A stretch of 64,000 bases of DNA from Ornithodoros turicata. Its lineage: Eukaryota; Arthropoda; Arachnida; Ixodida; Argasidae. Below the pieces are notes generated by a model, which was not told where the DNA came from, made no database searches, and saw nothing but the letters and a program-made list of their open reading frames with translations. Shown here in pieces: positions 34,470-46,960 of this stretch. Position 1 is the first letter of the stretch, and each line of letters begins with the position of its first letter. Made by a program: the position numbers and the translations under genes. The stretch covers positions 124,386,123 through 124,450,122 of the forward strand of contig NC_088202.1 of NCBI RefSeq assembly GCF_037126465.1. The letters run 5' to 3'.

Positions 34470-34735
34470 GAGGCCCCCAAGACAGCCTCGTTACCCAAAG
34501 AAAGCGCCCTAAATTCTGGGCCCTCGTGCGTCTCCCGGAGAGGCGCGCTGCCGTTGGGACGTGTAAAATGGCCTGCAAGGTATCGTTCTTGCAGTCTGCA
34601 AGAAATTTTTGGCGCGCCACTTCGTGTGCTCGGCAGTCCTTTATAGGATGTGCTCGATTGTATCAGGCTCATGGGAGCGTCTGCAATTCGCATCATCCAC
34701 AGCGGCAATAGATTGATTGATTTTGTAGATATGGC
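34470..34735 (-). pseudogene. LINE ORF2 C-terminal relic
   Basis: Minus-strand NCRRSHEPDTIEHIL resembles the C-terminal zinc knuckle region of LINE ORF2 (C..C.....DTIEHiL..C). The reading then shifts frame. The remaining frames read ARQKFLADCKNDTLQAIL and FRALSLGNEAVLGASI, weakly like the end of ORF2. It is decayed. Confidence 0.5.
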
Positions 34736-35382
34736 GCCCGTCCCTCGAATCAATACCTGTTTTTTTTTTTCTTATCAGAATGAAATACGTCGGCTTTTGC
34801 AGCCACACTTTCTGCCACTTTGGAGGATAGATGGGGTTTACTTTATTTAGAGTCTTCCCCACTGTACCGAATACGCACACATTCCGTGCAGAAATCATCC
34901 CGAAAGCGCGACATGCTTAACGCAACTTCTTGTACCACATAAAGTGACTCATCCTTTGACAATAAAAGAAGTAACTGCACTTCGTCTTTCTAGACTCTAG
35001 AGAGGGGAGGACGGTGCAGCGGAGCCAGTTGGTGCCGGTATTCATTGCAAACTGCCTATGGGTTTATATGCACAAAATACTAGAACCACCTCAATAATGT
35101 TACTCGAACTGCATGACGTGGAAGAACACTCTTCACTCTCTGTGCACGATTCCCCCAGGGAACTTAGAATGCGCCTGGCTTATCCCTCAGATGTGGGCGT
35201 ATACCGACGTGGTGGCCTCTCCCCATAACCATTGTGAACGACTCCTATGCATGCACCCAACGACGCTATACGTCCAGAGCTTCAGCCGTCTATGCTATAA
35301 AGCGCGAATAATAACAACAGCAACAAAAGTATGATTGCATCTTTGTTCGTTGCTCCAAACCCGTTTAAGTGCGGTAGATATA
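34736..35382. other. unrecognised sequence
   Basis: Poly-T at 34761-34771. No supported gene. Confidence 0.4.
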
Positions 35383-36257
35383 CAGGGTGTCCCAGCTAAA
35401 TGCGAACATATTTCTTGAAAATATATATATCACTTTATCCCAGACGAAATCAATTGCAATATGGCATATGCCAAAGGACACTCCTTAGGAGGACATCAGC
35501 ACAGTTTTAAGGCAGTGTCTTAATTAATTCTTTAATTATAAAAGCTACGAAGTTGTCCCAATGAGAACGTCTGGTGCCTTCGGTTACCTGATACAGAGCC
35601 GTTTTCAGAACAAAAATCCGTTCGACAGATCTTCCGCAAAAAATTCGTGAAGGAACGCCATTTTTCCCGTTATTTTGTTCATTGCGCATCTTCGGAGACG
35701 CGTTTTTCCTTCACCCCCAATGTGAGAGGGTGAAAGAGCACACAATCACCTCTTGCGCCCTGGAAAAAGATTAACAGAAAACAGAAAATGCAACCCAAGG
35801 TAAGGGCAGTTCCGATAGACTCACCCTATACATTTGTTTTGTTTCCGCAAGTTAAAGCTAATATTCGACGCATGATCCGGCACTGTGCTCCTTCACCCTC
35901 TCACATTGAGGGTGAAGGAAAGACGCGTCTCCGAAGATGCGCAATGAACAAAATAAAGAAAAAATTGTTGTTCCTTCACGAATTTTTTGCGAACGGTCTA
36001 TCGAACGGATTTTTGTTCTGAAAACGGCTCCGGCATCAGGTAATCGAAGGGACCAGATGTTCTCATTGGGACAACTTCATAGCTTTTATAATTAAAAAGT
36101 TAATTATTGAAAGGTAATTAAGACACTGGCTTAGGAGTTAGCTAATGCCCTCCTAAGGAGTGCCCTTCAGCATATGCTATATTGCAATTGATTTCATATC
36201 GGAAAGAGTGATAATTAAATAATTCAAAATATGTTCGCATTTAGCTGGGACACCCTG
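35383..36257. mobile_element. long-TIR MITE, CAGGGTG ends, TA target duplication
   Basis: Ends CAGGGTGTCCCAGCTAAATG and its reverse complement, flanked by TA on both sides. The arms are about 390 bp each and pair almost end to end ('atgcgaacatattt', 'cctccttaggag', 'gttttcagaacaaaaatccg', 'gagacgcgt'). The 875-bp element has no transposase. TA duplication and CAGGGTG ends suggest a Tc1/mariner or pogo-type relative; that is inference. Confidence 0.85.
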
Positions 36258-37540
36258 TATAAGGTCGGCTGTAAATTTTTGGCCACGTGTTCAATGTGAC
36301 GTTGTCCTGTAGTGCTACGGACGGACCTACACGGTGGTTGTCCCTATAAAGCTATCGTTAAAGAGATGCGAGTAAATTCCGACCATACACGTCGAGGCAT
36401 GTGTACTACAACATTTGGATGACGTCGATAACATATAATATATAGATATTAGCGACATACGTATGGATATGTCACCGCAGGAGTTGCGGTCCATTATGGA
36501 GTACATCACTATAAACATTTGAAGTTTGCGCTGTTTCTTTCACGTTATTCTCGTCTGTCCCGTCCTTCTCTTATATCGCAGTTCCAATTGAAGATGTGGC
36601 ACCAACTAGCCCAAAGAAGAGCCTTGCGCCACGTGCAGCATGTCGCCACACTAGTCCGTGTAAATCGTGTTTTCGTGTAAATCTACTCCAATCATTATTA
36701 TAGGAGCCATTTTGCCACTATAACGAAGAAACACTGCAGAAGAAAGTACCGCTGCCCCCTACTGCCAGGAGCACGTCTGTGACGATATAGACCGACGAAC
36801 ATTGGCCACTTATCTTCGACGATACTTATCTACGATAATATGGCGATGATATATCTGTAAAACATATATATATATATATATACGACAATGAAGTGGCTGC
36901 TAAAATATACACTTTCTTCGAAGGTAAGACATTCCAAAGATAATGTTTATGGCATAGAAATGTTAAAGGAGCAGTGAGGTGACATTTAGCATGTCTGGAA
37001 ACCCTGCCTCATCAGTCAAGCTGTCCACCAGGAGTCACCATGCAAAATATTTCCGCTCTGCGGTGTATCTACGTAATCAAATCGACGAAAACAGTCGGAG
37101 AAAGCAGCCGCGGACGGCCGGCACGATCCTCGCGTGACGGGGAGAACGCCATCTCTCTCTCTCTCTCGTGTCTGAATTCTTTCCATAAAAATAAGAAACA
37201 ATCAAAGCAAAACAATGTTACTTTTAAACTCGTAATGTAAGAGTTCCTGCCCGAACTCTTTCAGTCCAGAGCAATGTAAACAAACAAACAATCAGGCTTT
37301 CGACGAACTCCGGAGGCGCTAGTTTTAAAAAGAAACGAACAAACGTGGTTGGTGGATGCGAAAGATTCGATTCGCCATGTTTTGGGCACTGGGATTCGGA
37401 TTCCCGAATTTCGCATCCGTGCCTAGGATTTGAGGATTTGCAGATTCGATTGGTCCGTCCTCGATTTTTGTCATTTTCTGAAGGTGCTCTTTCTTTATTT
37501 TTCCAACTAAAGTTAGTAAGAGAAATTCGGAGCCAGCCAA
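36258..37540. other. unrecognised sequence
   Basis: (TA)n at 36863-36882 and (CT)n at 37150-37168. No supported gene. Confidence 0.4.
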
Positions 37541-38049
37541 GCCACACGAGGAGGGAAAGGGTTACAAGCCTTACCCACGGAACAAACACGCGCGGTGAGT
37601 GCGGGAATCAGAGCTATCTTATCAAAAATGAGGTCATCCGACGGCTTGTAACTCTTTCCCCTCTCGTGTGGCGTGTCAGTGTAACCTCCTTTCTTCGCAG
37701 CTTCGCGCCCAAAATAGGAGCCGTCAAAAAAGAGGCGGAGTCAAGGGCTCATTTCCACGGATTTTCGGCGAATTTATTTCGGCAATTGCCATTGCATTAC
37801 GAGTGGGATTATGTGCTATACTGAGTAAAATGACCACGGGAAACCCATTTCCGCAAAGAAAACGTTAGGTTGCCTTAGGAAATTTCGGAGTTCAATTCAA
37901 GAAATTAACTTTCCGTCAATTGAAATGAAATAAAAATGTTACCAATACGTGGCAAAAGTTATTGGCAGAAAAAAATTCCTTGACCGCATGTCTCTCCAGG
38001 GCCTACGTTTTTTACTATGAATTTCTATCATTGTTGGTGGACCACCCTG
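37541..38049. mobile_element. one-armed relic of a CAGGGTG element
   Basis: The right end CACCCTG (38043-38049) is followed by TA. An internal inverted pair lies at 37541-37570 and 37643-37672, 27 of 30 matched. The expected left arm beyond 37541 is not found, so the element is truncated or rearranged. Confidence 0.5.
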
Positions 38050-39254
38050 TATACCTGAGATTCCTTCAGGGACACATACATAGACATGATGCTTTGCCTG
38101 AATATATCCATTTCTGTGTTATTACTTCAATTATGTGTATTGATTTCGAATAAACTCTATTCCACTTTATTTCGTGCCTGCCACTCCGTGTCTAAGCCTT
38201 TTAGTTAGGGTCCCACGCAAAGTATTAGCAACGCTGAAAACAGAGTAGACTAAACGTATATAGAGACAAATAAAATACCCAAACAGATGAGACGACGGAT
38301 AAATACGGAGCAATATTGGCACATTGGCGTCCATTGCATGTATATTGAGCAGACGTGTTTCCTTGGGTATAGCAGTTGCATTACATCAAAAAGTTATTCT
38401 AGTTACTTTCGTCGTTGTCGTTTGACATGGACTTTTTATGTTTGTATTGTGAGCTCTTATTGTAATTTCTATATTCTGTCACACGACTGCTCAAAATACA
38501 AATTGTTTGTCATGGTAGTTGTTCTTGCCCTTCCGTTTTCTGTATTCTTCCTTTCTGATGAAGTAGGTATTTACTGCATGAGATAGGACCTGATATGACG
38601 TCATGTACTGGCTGCGTCAATATGTAACGTTCACTTTATTGGTGCTGATAGGCCCCGCAACTAAAAAAACATAGGAAGAAGAAACGCGTTGAATGAGATC
38701 AAGAGGAAAATTACAGACCTGTGAACGCATTGCGCATTACTCTGCTAGCCCTGGCATTCGCAGAGTCAGACAGACGGTGACGCAATGTAACCATTAGAGC
38801 GGTTCCTGAAAAGCTTCCTTGTTTTACCTCACATATCATAGTTGCTTAACGTTTCCGCATTGTAGCAGCTGTGAATGAACAACACAGCTTCGAAAGGTAG
38901 TAAGAAGAAAGATAGAAAGGCTCAGTCCCTTCGAGCAAAAGTGATATTTTGTCTCTCCTCTCATTCCTTCCGTTCATGCCGTGTCATCCATTATTGCACG
39001 GTAGCCTTGTACGCGCAGCAGAATATGTCACGTCTCGTTTGTGAGGAAGGGCTTAATTCGCAGTTACGTATCCCTCACGTTGTGTTTGACACACAAAGCG
39101 ACGAGTAACTACATGAAGCTAATCCGTACGAGCTTCCCTGTTTCTGACATCTCTTTAATCACAATCTTGTCAAAACATTATGATGCGAAATCGACATGCA
39201 TATTGACGAGTCAGCTCTCTGGACGCACAGAAAACCAGATTTGTACACGTTGCC
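38050..39254. other. unrecognised sequence
   Basis: No supported gene or repeat. Confidence 0.4.
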
Positions 39255-39400
39255 GAAAAAAAGAAACTAAACACTGTTACTCGTTGCCACGGGGGAAAAA
39301 AAAACACTAAAAACGCTACTCGTTACCAAAGTACCAAAAGGAACGCGTTCCCGTTAGCCGATGGTAATGAGTTACTCTTACGCTACCGTGGTATTATAGC
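39255..39400. repeat. hAT-like GTTAC/GTAAC-rich fragment
   Basis: 'gttactcgttgcc', 'ctcgttacc', 'aacgcgttcccgttagc' and 'ggtaatgagttac' resemble the subterminal repeats at 31490-31612. A similar patch is at 41282-41325. No transposase. Confidence 0.4.
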
Positions 39401-39839
39401 GCCAGGATTCACGTGCCAAAATCAAAATTCAGATGTGTTTTATTTGGTCCGACAATTTACACAGAATTCGCTTTCAGCGATATCTGTACTCGAAATGAGC
39501 ATCGGTTATTTTGGTGCGTTTCCCTGTGAGAACCTCTGTATGGCAAGTCCGAACAATCGCTCCACCGACGCGCAATGTTATCTCAAGATCCGAGTTTAGT
39601 CTGGTTTAGTGACTCTAGTTTATCCATGGGCAGCAGCTGTGAGATGACACAGAAAATCCCAGTGTCTTTTTGCAAGAATGCTTTACATGGTGAATGACAC
39701 GACCGGATAGCGTCGCGGTATTCGTCGTGCCTCAAGAAAATAATGACTGTGAACCATAGACTCCCAGGAGCTGAAAATCCACGTCATGCTCATGTCGTGT
39801 TGCCAACTGTAGGATGGGACAAGCGATATTTTTGTATTG

Positions 39840-39995
39840 TTGACTCTATGAGATAAATCACAGAAGATTATGTACTCATCTTCCTAAACTTTTTCTAACC
39901 ATTTAGCCCGCTTCTTAACCGTATCTTGCCTATTTCTATTCTTGATATTTAATATATGTATTGTTGACTCGTTAGACGAGACAAAACCTGTACAT
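39840..39995. repeat. 'TATTGTTGACTCTATGAGAT' dispersed repeat, copy 1
   Basis: Shares 'tattgttgactctatgagat', 'gtactcatcttcctaa' and 'tcgcctatttctat'-type words with 54385-54538. Its nature is unknown. Confidence 0.7.
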
Positions 39996-41140
39996 ATATA
40001 TATTGGCATCATCGTGGAAGACCAGCCATATTGGCTGGCTCCCTTACCTGTTTTACGTAAGGGCTCATAGAATTTTACAGGACCTTACAGCATTACGGGA
40101 TGGCCAGAGGCGGAGGTAGAAGAAGAACAACAACATTCCCGGTGTGCGCAGCAGCAGCGTCAGCCGGGGTAAACCATAACCGAAGCAGAAGACACAGCAG
40201 TGTCAACACCACCTAGATAGAGAAAGCCTGCTTACTCGTCGACGTGACGTAACAACTAATAGTCAGCCAATCAGTATCGGGTTTTCAACGGCGCCAGCCA
40301 ATCACGGACGTGCTTTCACCGGTCGTGGTTATGAACACGAACCACTGTCGTCTGCGAGTGGTGATTGAACGTCCCCGCGTACGAAATGGGAAAACTTGGA
40401 AATAAGGCTCAAAACGGCCCCAATCTTTTTCAAAACTGATTTTTCTGGAAAGCGTGTTGCACTTTTTCTCAAAATATTCAGCTGTACAGGTTCCAAGTAA
40501 GCTGCAATCATTTGCCGGTTCACAGTTCAGAAAATCCCAGAGTGCTTAGCGCCGGTGCGCCGCTTTGAACTGTAGGAGTTTACTAATATGAAAGAAACGG
40601 GTGGGCCTCCAAACTGTTCCGATTTCTCTTGTACCGGTCCATCCCGTACCGGTCCATTGTCCACGGCGTGTCAAGGTCAGCGAAAGCGAAATGTAAAGGA
40701 TTATTCTTCGTCCCCCCCCCCCCCCCCTCAGCAAGCGCCCAGGATGCAATGCGTGCGCAAAGAGCACCGCGATTTTCTGAACTCGTCTATTCGCAGAACG
40801 GCGAATTGCGTAGCAGACGAATTCTGACTATATATGTCCACGTAGCAAGAGAGGGCGAGGAGGCAATAAGCAGGCCTTCTGTATCCAGGTGGCATTGGCA
40901 GTGTCCCTCAAAGTTCCCATACTGCTTTGCACCTGGCGCTTGGTGGCGGGCGCATCTTTGTAAAATGTCGTCCGGGTTGAAGCGGAGTGGAAACGAAGAA
41001 AAAGACCGAACGTAGGTAATGAGCTACTGATTTTCGTAACTTAATATCGTTATTAGTTGCAATTGCTTGCAAAGTAACTATAAGTAACTATAATATAAGT
41101 CTATAAGTAACTATGATCGTTGCTTCGTTACCACCACAAC
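39996..41140. other. unrecognised sequence
   Basis: C run at 40714-40728; short 'taagtaactata' repeats at 41080-41115. A 64-codon minus frame at 40329-40523 has no known family. Confidence 0.4.
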
Positions 41141-41142
41141 AA

Positions 41143-41208
41143 TAAATTATTGAAAAGTGATGATGACATGAGGTGCTTTCCTCGCAGTGTTTACGGGACG
41201 CTACCCCA
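41143..41208 (-). repeat. LINE 3' UTR tail fragment
   Basis: The reverse complement reads 'gaagtggggtagcgtcccg', 'cactgcgaggaaagcacctc', 'atgtcatcatcac'. It matches the 3' UTR of the LINE at 48721-48836. Confidence 0.55.
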
Positions 41209-42029
41209 CTTCAAAGAGGTTAATACGGGAGGATGAATTAGCGCGACGAGATGAGAGGGTGGAGTTCTGGGTTCGTTACAAAAAAAAGTAACGTTGGTTA
41301 CGGAGTGACCAGTTACATGTAAAGAGGTACGTACAGCTCTGCACAGAACCGAAATTATCGAGTGTGACCGATCCCCGTAATTACGTCGGCGATTGGAATT
41401 GGAGTCGCGCAGAAATGCTTGCGTTCATTTTGGAGACGAACCTGTACCGAACCGTCAAAAAATGTATAGGCAACCGAACATGGTTCATTTCACACGAGCA
41501 GGGGGCCTCGAAAGCCGCAGAGCACTGATAATTATGTGAAGAGGAATTCTGTTACGTGGAAATTCTAATAAAAACATCCCAATGGCGTACCATGCGCAAG
41601 AATATTTTTGGTTGGTTTTAAACGATTAATTGAGAACGTTATGTCTCTGAGAAAAAAAACTGGGAGACACAATAAACAATCAAAAAGAAAAGCAAGGCCA
41701 TGGAGCCTATATAGCGGGAATAATCTTTGCCGAAAGCTAATGCCGTAAATATAAGCCGTAGGAACGATATTCATCCATTTAGGCTGATGTCATATGCAAA
41801 AAAGGGAGACCTGCTTCATAGCTCTGCTCATTATCCCTCACCATTACCGTGTACTGTGGATACAAGTGTGCATAAATGCTCCGTAAATAAGCGTTGGTCT
41901 TTTTTATATGAAGTTGTGTGGGGAAATAAGGTAACCAGAAAATAATGCGATAAATCACACTATAAATAATAATGTAACAGAATACTAAGAAACGCCCATT
42001 TCCATTGCTGTGTGGCTAGCACGACCGCC
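41209..42029. other. unrecognised sequence
   Basis: Contains a small GTAACG patch at 41282-41325. No gene. Confidence 0.4.
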
Positions 42030-42170
42030 GTATCTGGAGTGGGATGTGACGCCGGTTCTATAGTGCCGCAGCCGCTGCGGTCCGCCGTTTTTCCTGGACT
42101 TGTGCTGATGGTTTCACAAAGATGTCAGCACAGATCTCTGTAAAACTGCCAGGATGCGCAATTATACGTA
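42030..42170 (+). mobile_element. decayed tRNA-SINE
   Basis: 'ccgtttttcctggactt', 'gatgtcagcacagatct' and 'tgccaggatgcgcaatt' align with the SINE body. A 'gacgccggttcta' could be a worn B box. Confidence 0.5.
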
Positions 42171-45100
42171 TGTAGATATCTGCAAACAGAGCGACTTAAC
42201 CTTTTAGCAGACGTGTACAATACATTCTATACATGTATTTAAAATATACGATAAAATACTGAAGAAAGAACAGGTTGATTTTTGGCGGCTTTCGTCATGA
42301 GGCTCTTTCCTCAACATTTCACCATTATTTGATTGATTGGTTAAATTAAGCAAAGTCTACCAGTTTCGACGAAGAAAGGACAGTATATTAAGAGACAGCT
42401 AGTGCAAATAGTTGAAAAATAAAGTAATTAGGGTAGAGTAGTAAATACCTAAAAGAGTATTTAAGGTACATGTAATGTACTTGAATATTGACTTGTGTTT
42501 GCAGCGTTTTTCAGTCAGCCTTCCTCTCCTCCTTCGAAAAATATTCTCGTTGGTCAATATGTTGTTGTCCTTCTCCATAATGCATTGAAAAGGGAAAGTG
42601 AAACCTAAACTCCCCGAAAACCACGCACAACCCCGCTAGGTGGCGTGTCACGCTGTCATGGTGACCAACTTCGTAACTAGCAGTTCGGAAGAGCTTCATA
42701 ACCGATGCCGACGTCCATGAGACGAAAGCAGTCTTCGTGAACACCACTGCAGTCTGGATAGGCTAGATTATAGCACGAATGGCAAGCTGTGAGATCTCGA
42801 GGGGCGATCGCATTCGTTATACACGTGCATGTTTACATTTCATTATGCCATTACCATTATACCAGTGTCAGTATACCTGCATGTCTATATAGCTAAACGA
42901 CCTCTGGAGCTTCGCAGCACTCTAGAAAAGAGGCCAAGTACGATTGGTAGTGGTGCTCTTTCTCCCTCTCACACTCCCTCTCTCTCTCTTTTTCTTTTTG
43001 TCGTGATAAACGCACGGAGTCAGAATGGTGCATGACGATGCACCTGTCAAATCCTGCTCTAATACACTCTACTTTCACGCAGGGCGCAGTTTTGCCTCGC
43101 GTTTCTCTTTTCCGAAGACGGGGTGACGCGCATTCTCGAAATTCCCGCCTCTGGCGATAGACGAACGCTGTCTGTTCTTTCTGAATTTTGATCCGTCGGG
43201 ACACCCGGGCGGGTATAGATGTCTGGTACAAGGGCTCATATATGCATGAAGAAAGAGGATTTCTTCGTGAAGATGGGTTGGCTTCGGAACAGTCGAAAGA
43301 TCACTAACACAACCATAGCCACCTATATGAACGGCAACGCAAATTTGGCAAACTGCGGAACATTGAGCATCTTGGTGTTTGATAATAGATTTTCTGTTTG
43401 GTTGGTAGGATGTTTGTGTAAGATTGACCTGACACAACAGTGTCCTGAAGACTAAAAATTGACTTAATCTTTGGGTATTGTGCCAAACCCATCCAAACGC
43501 GGTAGCTTTATATCTGCGTCACGTGGCCGTATCACTTGAGCACCAAACGTGTATGGTGGTCGGCACTATAAAGTTCTCGCTTCAATAGGCGTAGTCAAAA
43601 TCTGGGACAAGGTTGTTGGCGTCTTCTCCAGTGAATTGAGAGAATCGCATTCCCTTCCTAAAGAAAAAGCTGCTTGAAAGTGATTGCACACTGGCTCTGC
43701 TCAAGTTTTAATTAAGACTAGACTGGGCGTACAGCCTCTCGTCAAATTTCACGTTCTTCGTGATCGTAATTATATATGTTATTTCAAGATACAGCACTGC
43801 GATTTAGGATGTGGACATGGGGTGCAGGGGACTGACGGTTATGTGCGATATGGCTTCCCTCAACTTCGTCAGTAAAGAGATCATACTAAGATTCCTAAGC
43901 CTCTGCTTGATGTCTGCGACGCATGACGACACGCAGAAATATTTAGGCAGCGGCTGATTGTTAGTCATCGAATATTGCGGAGGGCGGAGAATATTTCTAG
44001 CTGGCTTTCAGGTTGGTAACGTCGTGTGGCGTGTACTTTCTGAACCTTGCGGCCATCCAACCGGAGCAGCTACTCCCCGTCGCTGACTGTATTATCGGTC
44101 GATATAGTTTTTGTCCCTCTCTCTTTGAGCGTGTGTGAGTGTGAGGGCAAGGGGATACTTGTAATATCGCTCATCGTCCGCGCAAACTTCCGCTCCAACT
44201 TTTTCCGCAGTCCCTGTAGCTTTAGAAATTTACTTTCTCATGGGTGGGCCCTTAGGCTTATACACATGCAGTAATGAGATAGCACTATGCGTGGGTGTGG
44301 ACCGGACCCGACATCGATCGCTTGCGGGAAAGGGAGAGAAAATGGAAGGGAGAGAGAAAAAAGCGGGGATAAAGTTTCGGGGAGGGCCACAGGAACGTTT
44401 CGCCGCAGTCACGCTTGTCTCGTGGCATAATAAAATCATGCGCAGCGCATCACGGCGCAGTCATACGGTCCAGTGTAGTGGTACGATTTAGAACAGGCCA
44501 TGCTGTGTTCGACATGTCGCGTCCCTTGTGGTCTGGTTTCGTAAAAACATAATTTTGTACAACGTGTGACACCCGTTTTATCCCCGCTTCCACACTTCTG
44601 CCAACAGCGTTTCAAGGTTAACATGTTGATTCTAAGAATCCTATACAAGTCCAATTTCAGATTCTGAAGTGTTTTTTCCGCCCATGTTTTGTCCTGATAA
44701 ACTCACACGCTATTTTATCTTTTCTTTTTTTTTGTCATGCTAACTTGTTCTCCTATTTTTTTTTTTTTTTGCGTGTGTTCCTCTGCCATTCATTGGAACG
44801 ATCTTCCGACTATACTTGCCACCATTACTAATCATGATTAATTTAGCGAACAGTTGATTGTACGTGTATCGTAACTATATATGTTGGTACTTTTGTTATT
44901 GGGTATTATTGACGTATCCGACTTTGGTAATGTCGGCTAGTACTATTTATGCATGTATTGATTGTGTAGTATTGTATTTCGTTGGTATACTTGACAGCTG
45001 CACTATCGTAATCGTAACCCCCCAGTGTAATGTCCATAAGGACCCTCGTGGTAAATCGTGACATCAATCATTCCGGCTGCCAGCATATAAGGCCTGAGCA

Positions 45101-46296
45101 GGATCGTTGCACAGGCTTATTCGCAAAAACCCTCTCCCATGTGCACATAGTGCATGCACTGTGCACTAAAGTATATTAAAGTATATTCTCAATAAGTGCA
45201 AAATTTACACTTAGAACTGTTAATTATGCGTTCAAAGGGTCACATTCTGCGAGGTGTCTGCGAGCCGTGGCGTCTATTTCAGTAGACCTTGTGCCTTGCA
45301 TGTTTATCTTTCAAGCTACATGGAACCTAATATCGTACGATGTCCGAGAGGGTGCACGTAACGTGATTCCAAGTTTGCATGCTATATTCGTTAGTGAGAT
45401 AAACGCCACAGTGCAACCCCTCAATTACAGGAATTAATTAGGAGGGAGACAGCAATCGTGAGGACTAACGATAATATTTATTCGACATCATGTTAAAGTT
45501 GTTTCCAAATGTCTTCTTCAGTAGCCTGATATACGATGTACATACAGAGCATGTACGAAAATGTGTGACATTCACAGCTACGTTACATTCACAGTGGTTC
45601 ACTAGTTCCTTTCGCGTTAACGCAGTGGAACAATCTTTAGTTCAACTTGCACTCTGCAATGTATGCATGTATGTACTGGTAAAAATTCATCTATTTAGAG
45701 TTACTTGTTCACATGCGTAGATCCGACTGGTGGTTGACAACATCTTATTCTGATTCTCACTGACATCTTATTCTTATATGACTTGATCTTAACAGGTCGT
45801 TAGTGGTTGTAGCTGTGAGCCTATACTTTCAAGGGCGTCGGCGTCCATCAGCTTCGGATGGGGCGGTCTGGCAAAATCATTGCAGATATTGTGTACAACT
45901 TAGCGAGAAAGTCCAGAGAAATAATGGATAAATGAGAAAATGAAGGCGTAAAGGAGAAGACGCAATTAATGACAAAAGACAGTCTAGACAAGACAGGCTA
46001 AGGAATGAAGGAGAGAGTGATTTCGGGTCATGGAAGATGAACACTCGTGTCGAATGCCGACAATGCCTACAACCACAATAGCTTGTGGTTTGTTTCTGTT
46101 TGCGCAGGAACAGTAGTGCAAGGCAATTTGACAGGCACGGCACGTCGCATGCTGATGAAATTGCACGACCTTAAAAATTTCGGCAGTGCGCACGTTGTAT
46201 AGACAGTTGGTGATGCACGGACCAAGGACTCCTTTTACTCAGTGCTATATAGGTTATCCAGTTGAGCTAAACAGTGGTACTGAGAAGCGACGGTGG
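42171..46296. other. long unrecognised stretch
   Basis: No supported gene or repeat family. (CT)n at 42975-42990, poly-T at 44755-44770. Open frames up to 120 codons overlap antisense and lack domains. Confidence 0.4.
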
Positions 46297-46452
46297 TTAT
46301 CGTATAACGCAGTCCCAAACGATATGTTCCGCATCGTCTACCACGACGCATCCACTGCAATTAGGAGAGGAAGCATTCCCGAGTTTGAACAAGAGGTACT
46401 CGCTTTCAGGAGTACTTGGCCAGAGCTCACGGATGGCAGACGAAATTCGTCG
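46297..46452 (-). pseudogene. LINE ORF2 zinc-knuckle relic
   Basis: A minus-strand frame without a Met reads SAIRELWPSTPESEYLLF, then NCSGCVVVDDAEHIVWDC. That gives C-x2-C-...-H-x4-C with the DDAEHI..DC signature of LINE ORF2 C-termini. It ends at a stop at 46297. It belongs to a different LINE from the one at 46745. Confidence 0.65.
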
Positions 46453-46540
46453 TACGGCTGTTTACGGGCGGCATTCAGCATGGCTTTTTCAGGAGTGAGA
46501 TCGGTGCAACTCCTCTTAGCCACTGGCCTTGTACATCTAC

Positions 46541-46942
46541 GATGATGATGATGATGATGATGATGATTACTGGTTTTCTGGCGCAACAGCAACGGAGGCC
46601 ATAATGCGCCTAAACATTGGTAAAATTGCCATAAGTTATGGAGTGATAACGTTAAAACCAGTACATGACACTAGTTAATTGAAGTATTTCATTGTCATAA
46701 AACGGCTTGCTTAAAATTACAGGTCATTTAAAAAACTTGTCTCCCTAGGTAGAAAGAAAGAAATAGTAGGCTCTGCTGAAGGGTGGAAGGTCTTCATCAC
46801 GCAGAAGTAGGGCTGGGTGGAGCGGTAGATGATTTCGATAAACCTCACGGAAATGCCGATGACGAAACGATTCGTACAATGGGCAGGAAATAAGGATGTG
46901 TAGTACAGACAGGGGTTCTCCACAGTGCGTGCACTCGGGTGG
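46541..46942 (-). mobile_element. CR1/L2-like LINE 3' end with (ATC)n tail
   Basis: ORF2 end at 46942-46745, then about 180 bp of 3' UTR, 'gttgcgccagaaaaccagta' and (ATC)n at 46567-46541. It is truncated 5' of about 46960. The clade is inferred from the short-repeat tail. Confidence 0.68.
46745..46942 (-). pseudogene. LINE ORF2 C-terminus (CTHCGEP zinc knuckle)
   Basis: 65 codons open without a Met. PPECTHCGEPLSVLHILISC gives C-x2-C-x7-H-x4-C, followed by LPLHPALLLRDEDLPPFS. A stop lies at 46747-46745. The frame is intact but only the terminal piece remains. Confidence 0.72.
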
Positions 46943-46960
46943 CCTTGTGCAACTACATTG

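Noticed and set aside
36863..36882. (TA)n as a regulatory element or origin
   Set aside because: Simple microsatellite with no supporting context.
46186..46545. Plus-strand 119-codon frame ending LLLATGLVHLR, resembling a LINE terminus
   Set aside because: The minus strand of the same DNA gives a much clearer LINE zinc-knuckle; the plus frame is its shadow.
46338..46592. Poly-histidine protein segment
   Set aside because: It is the translation of the (ATC)n LINE tail.
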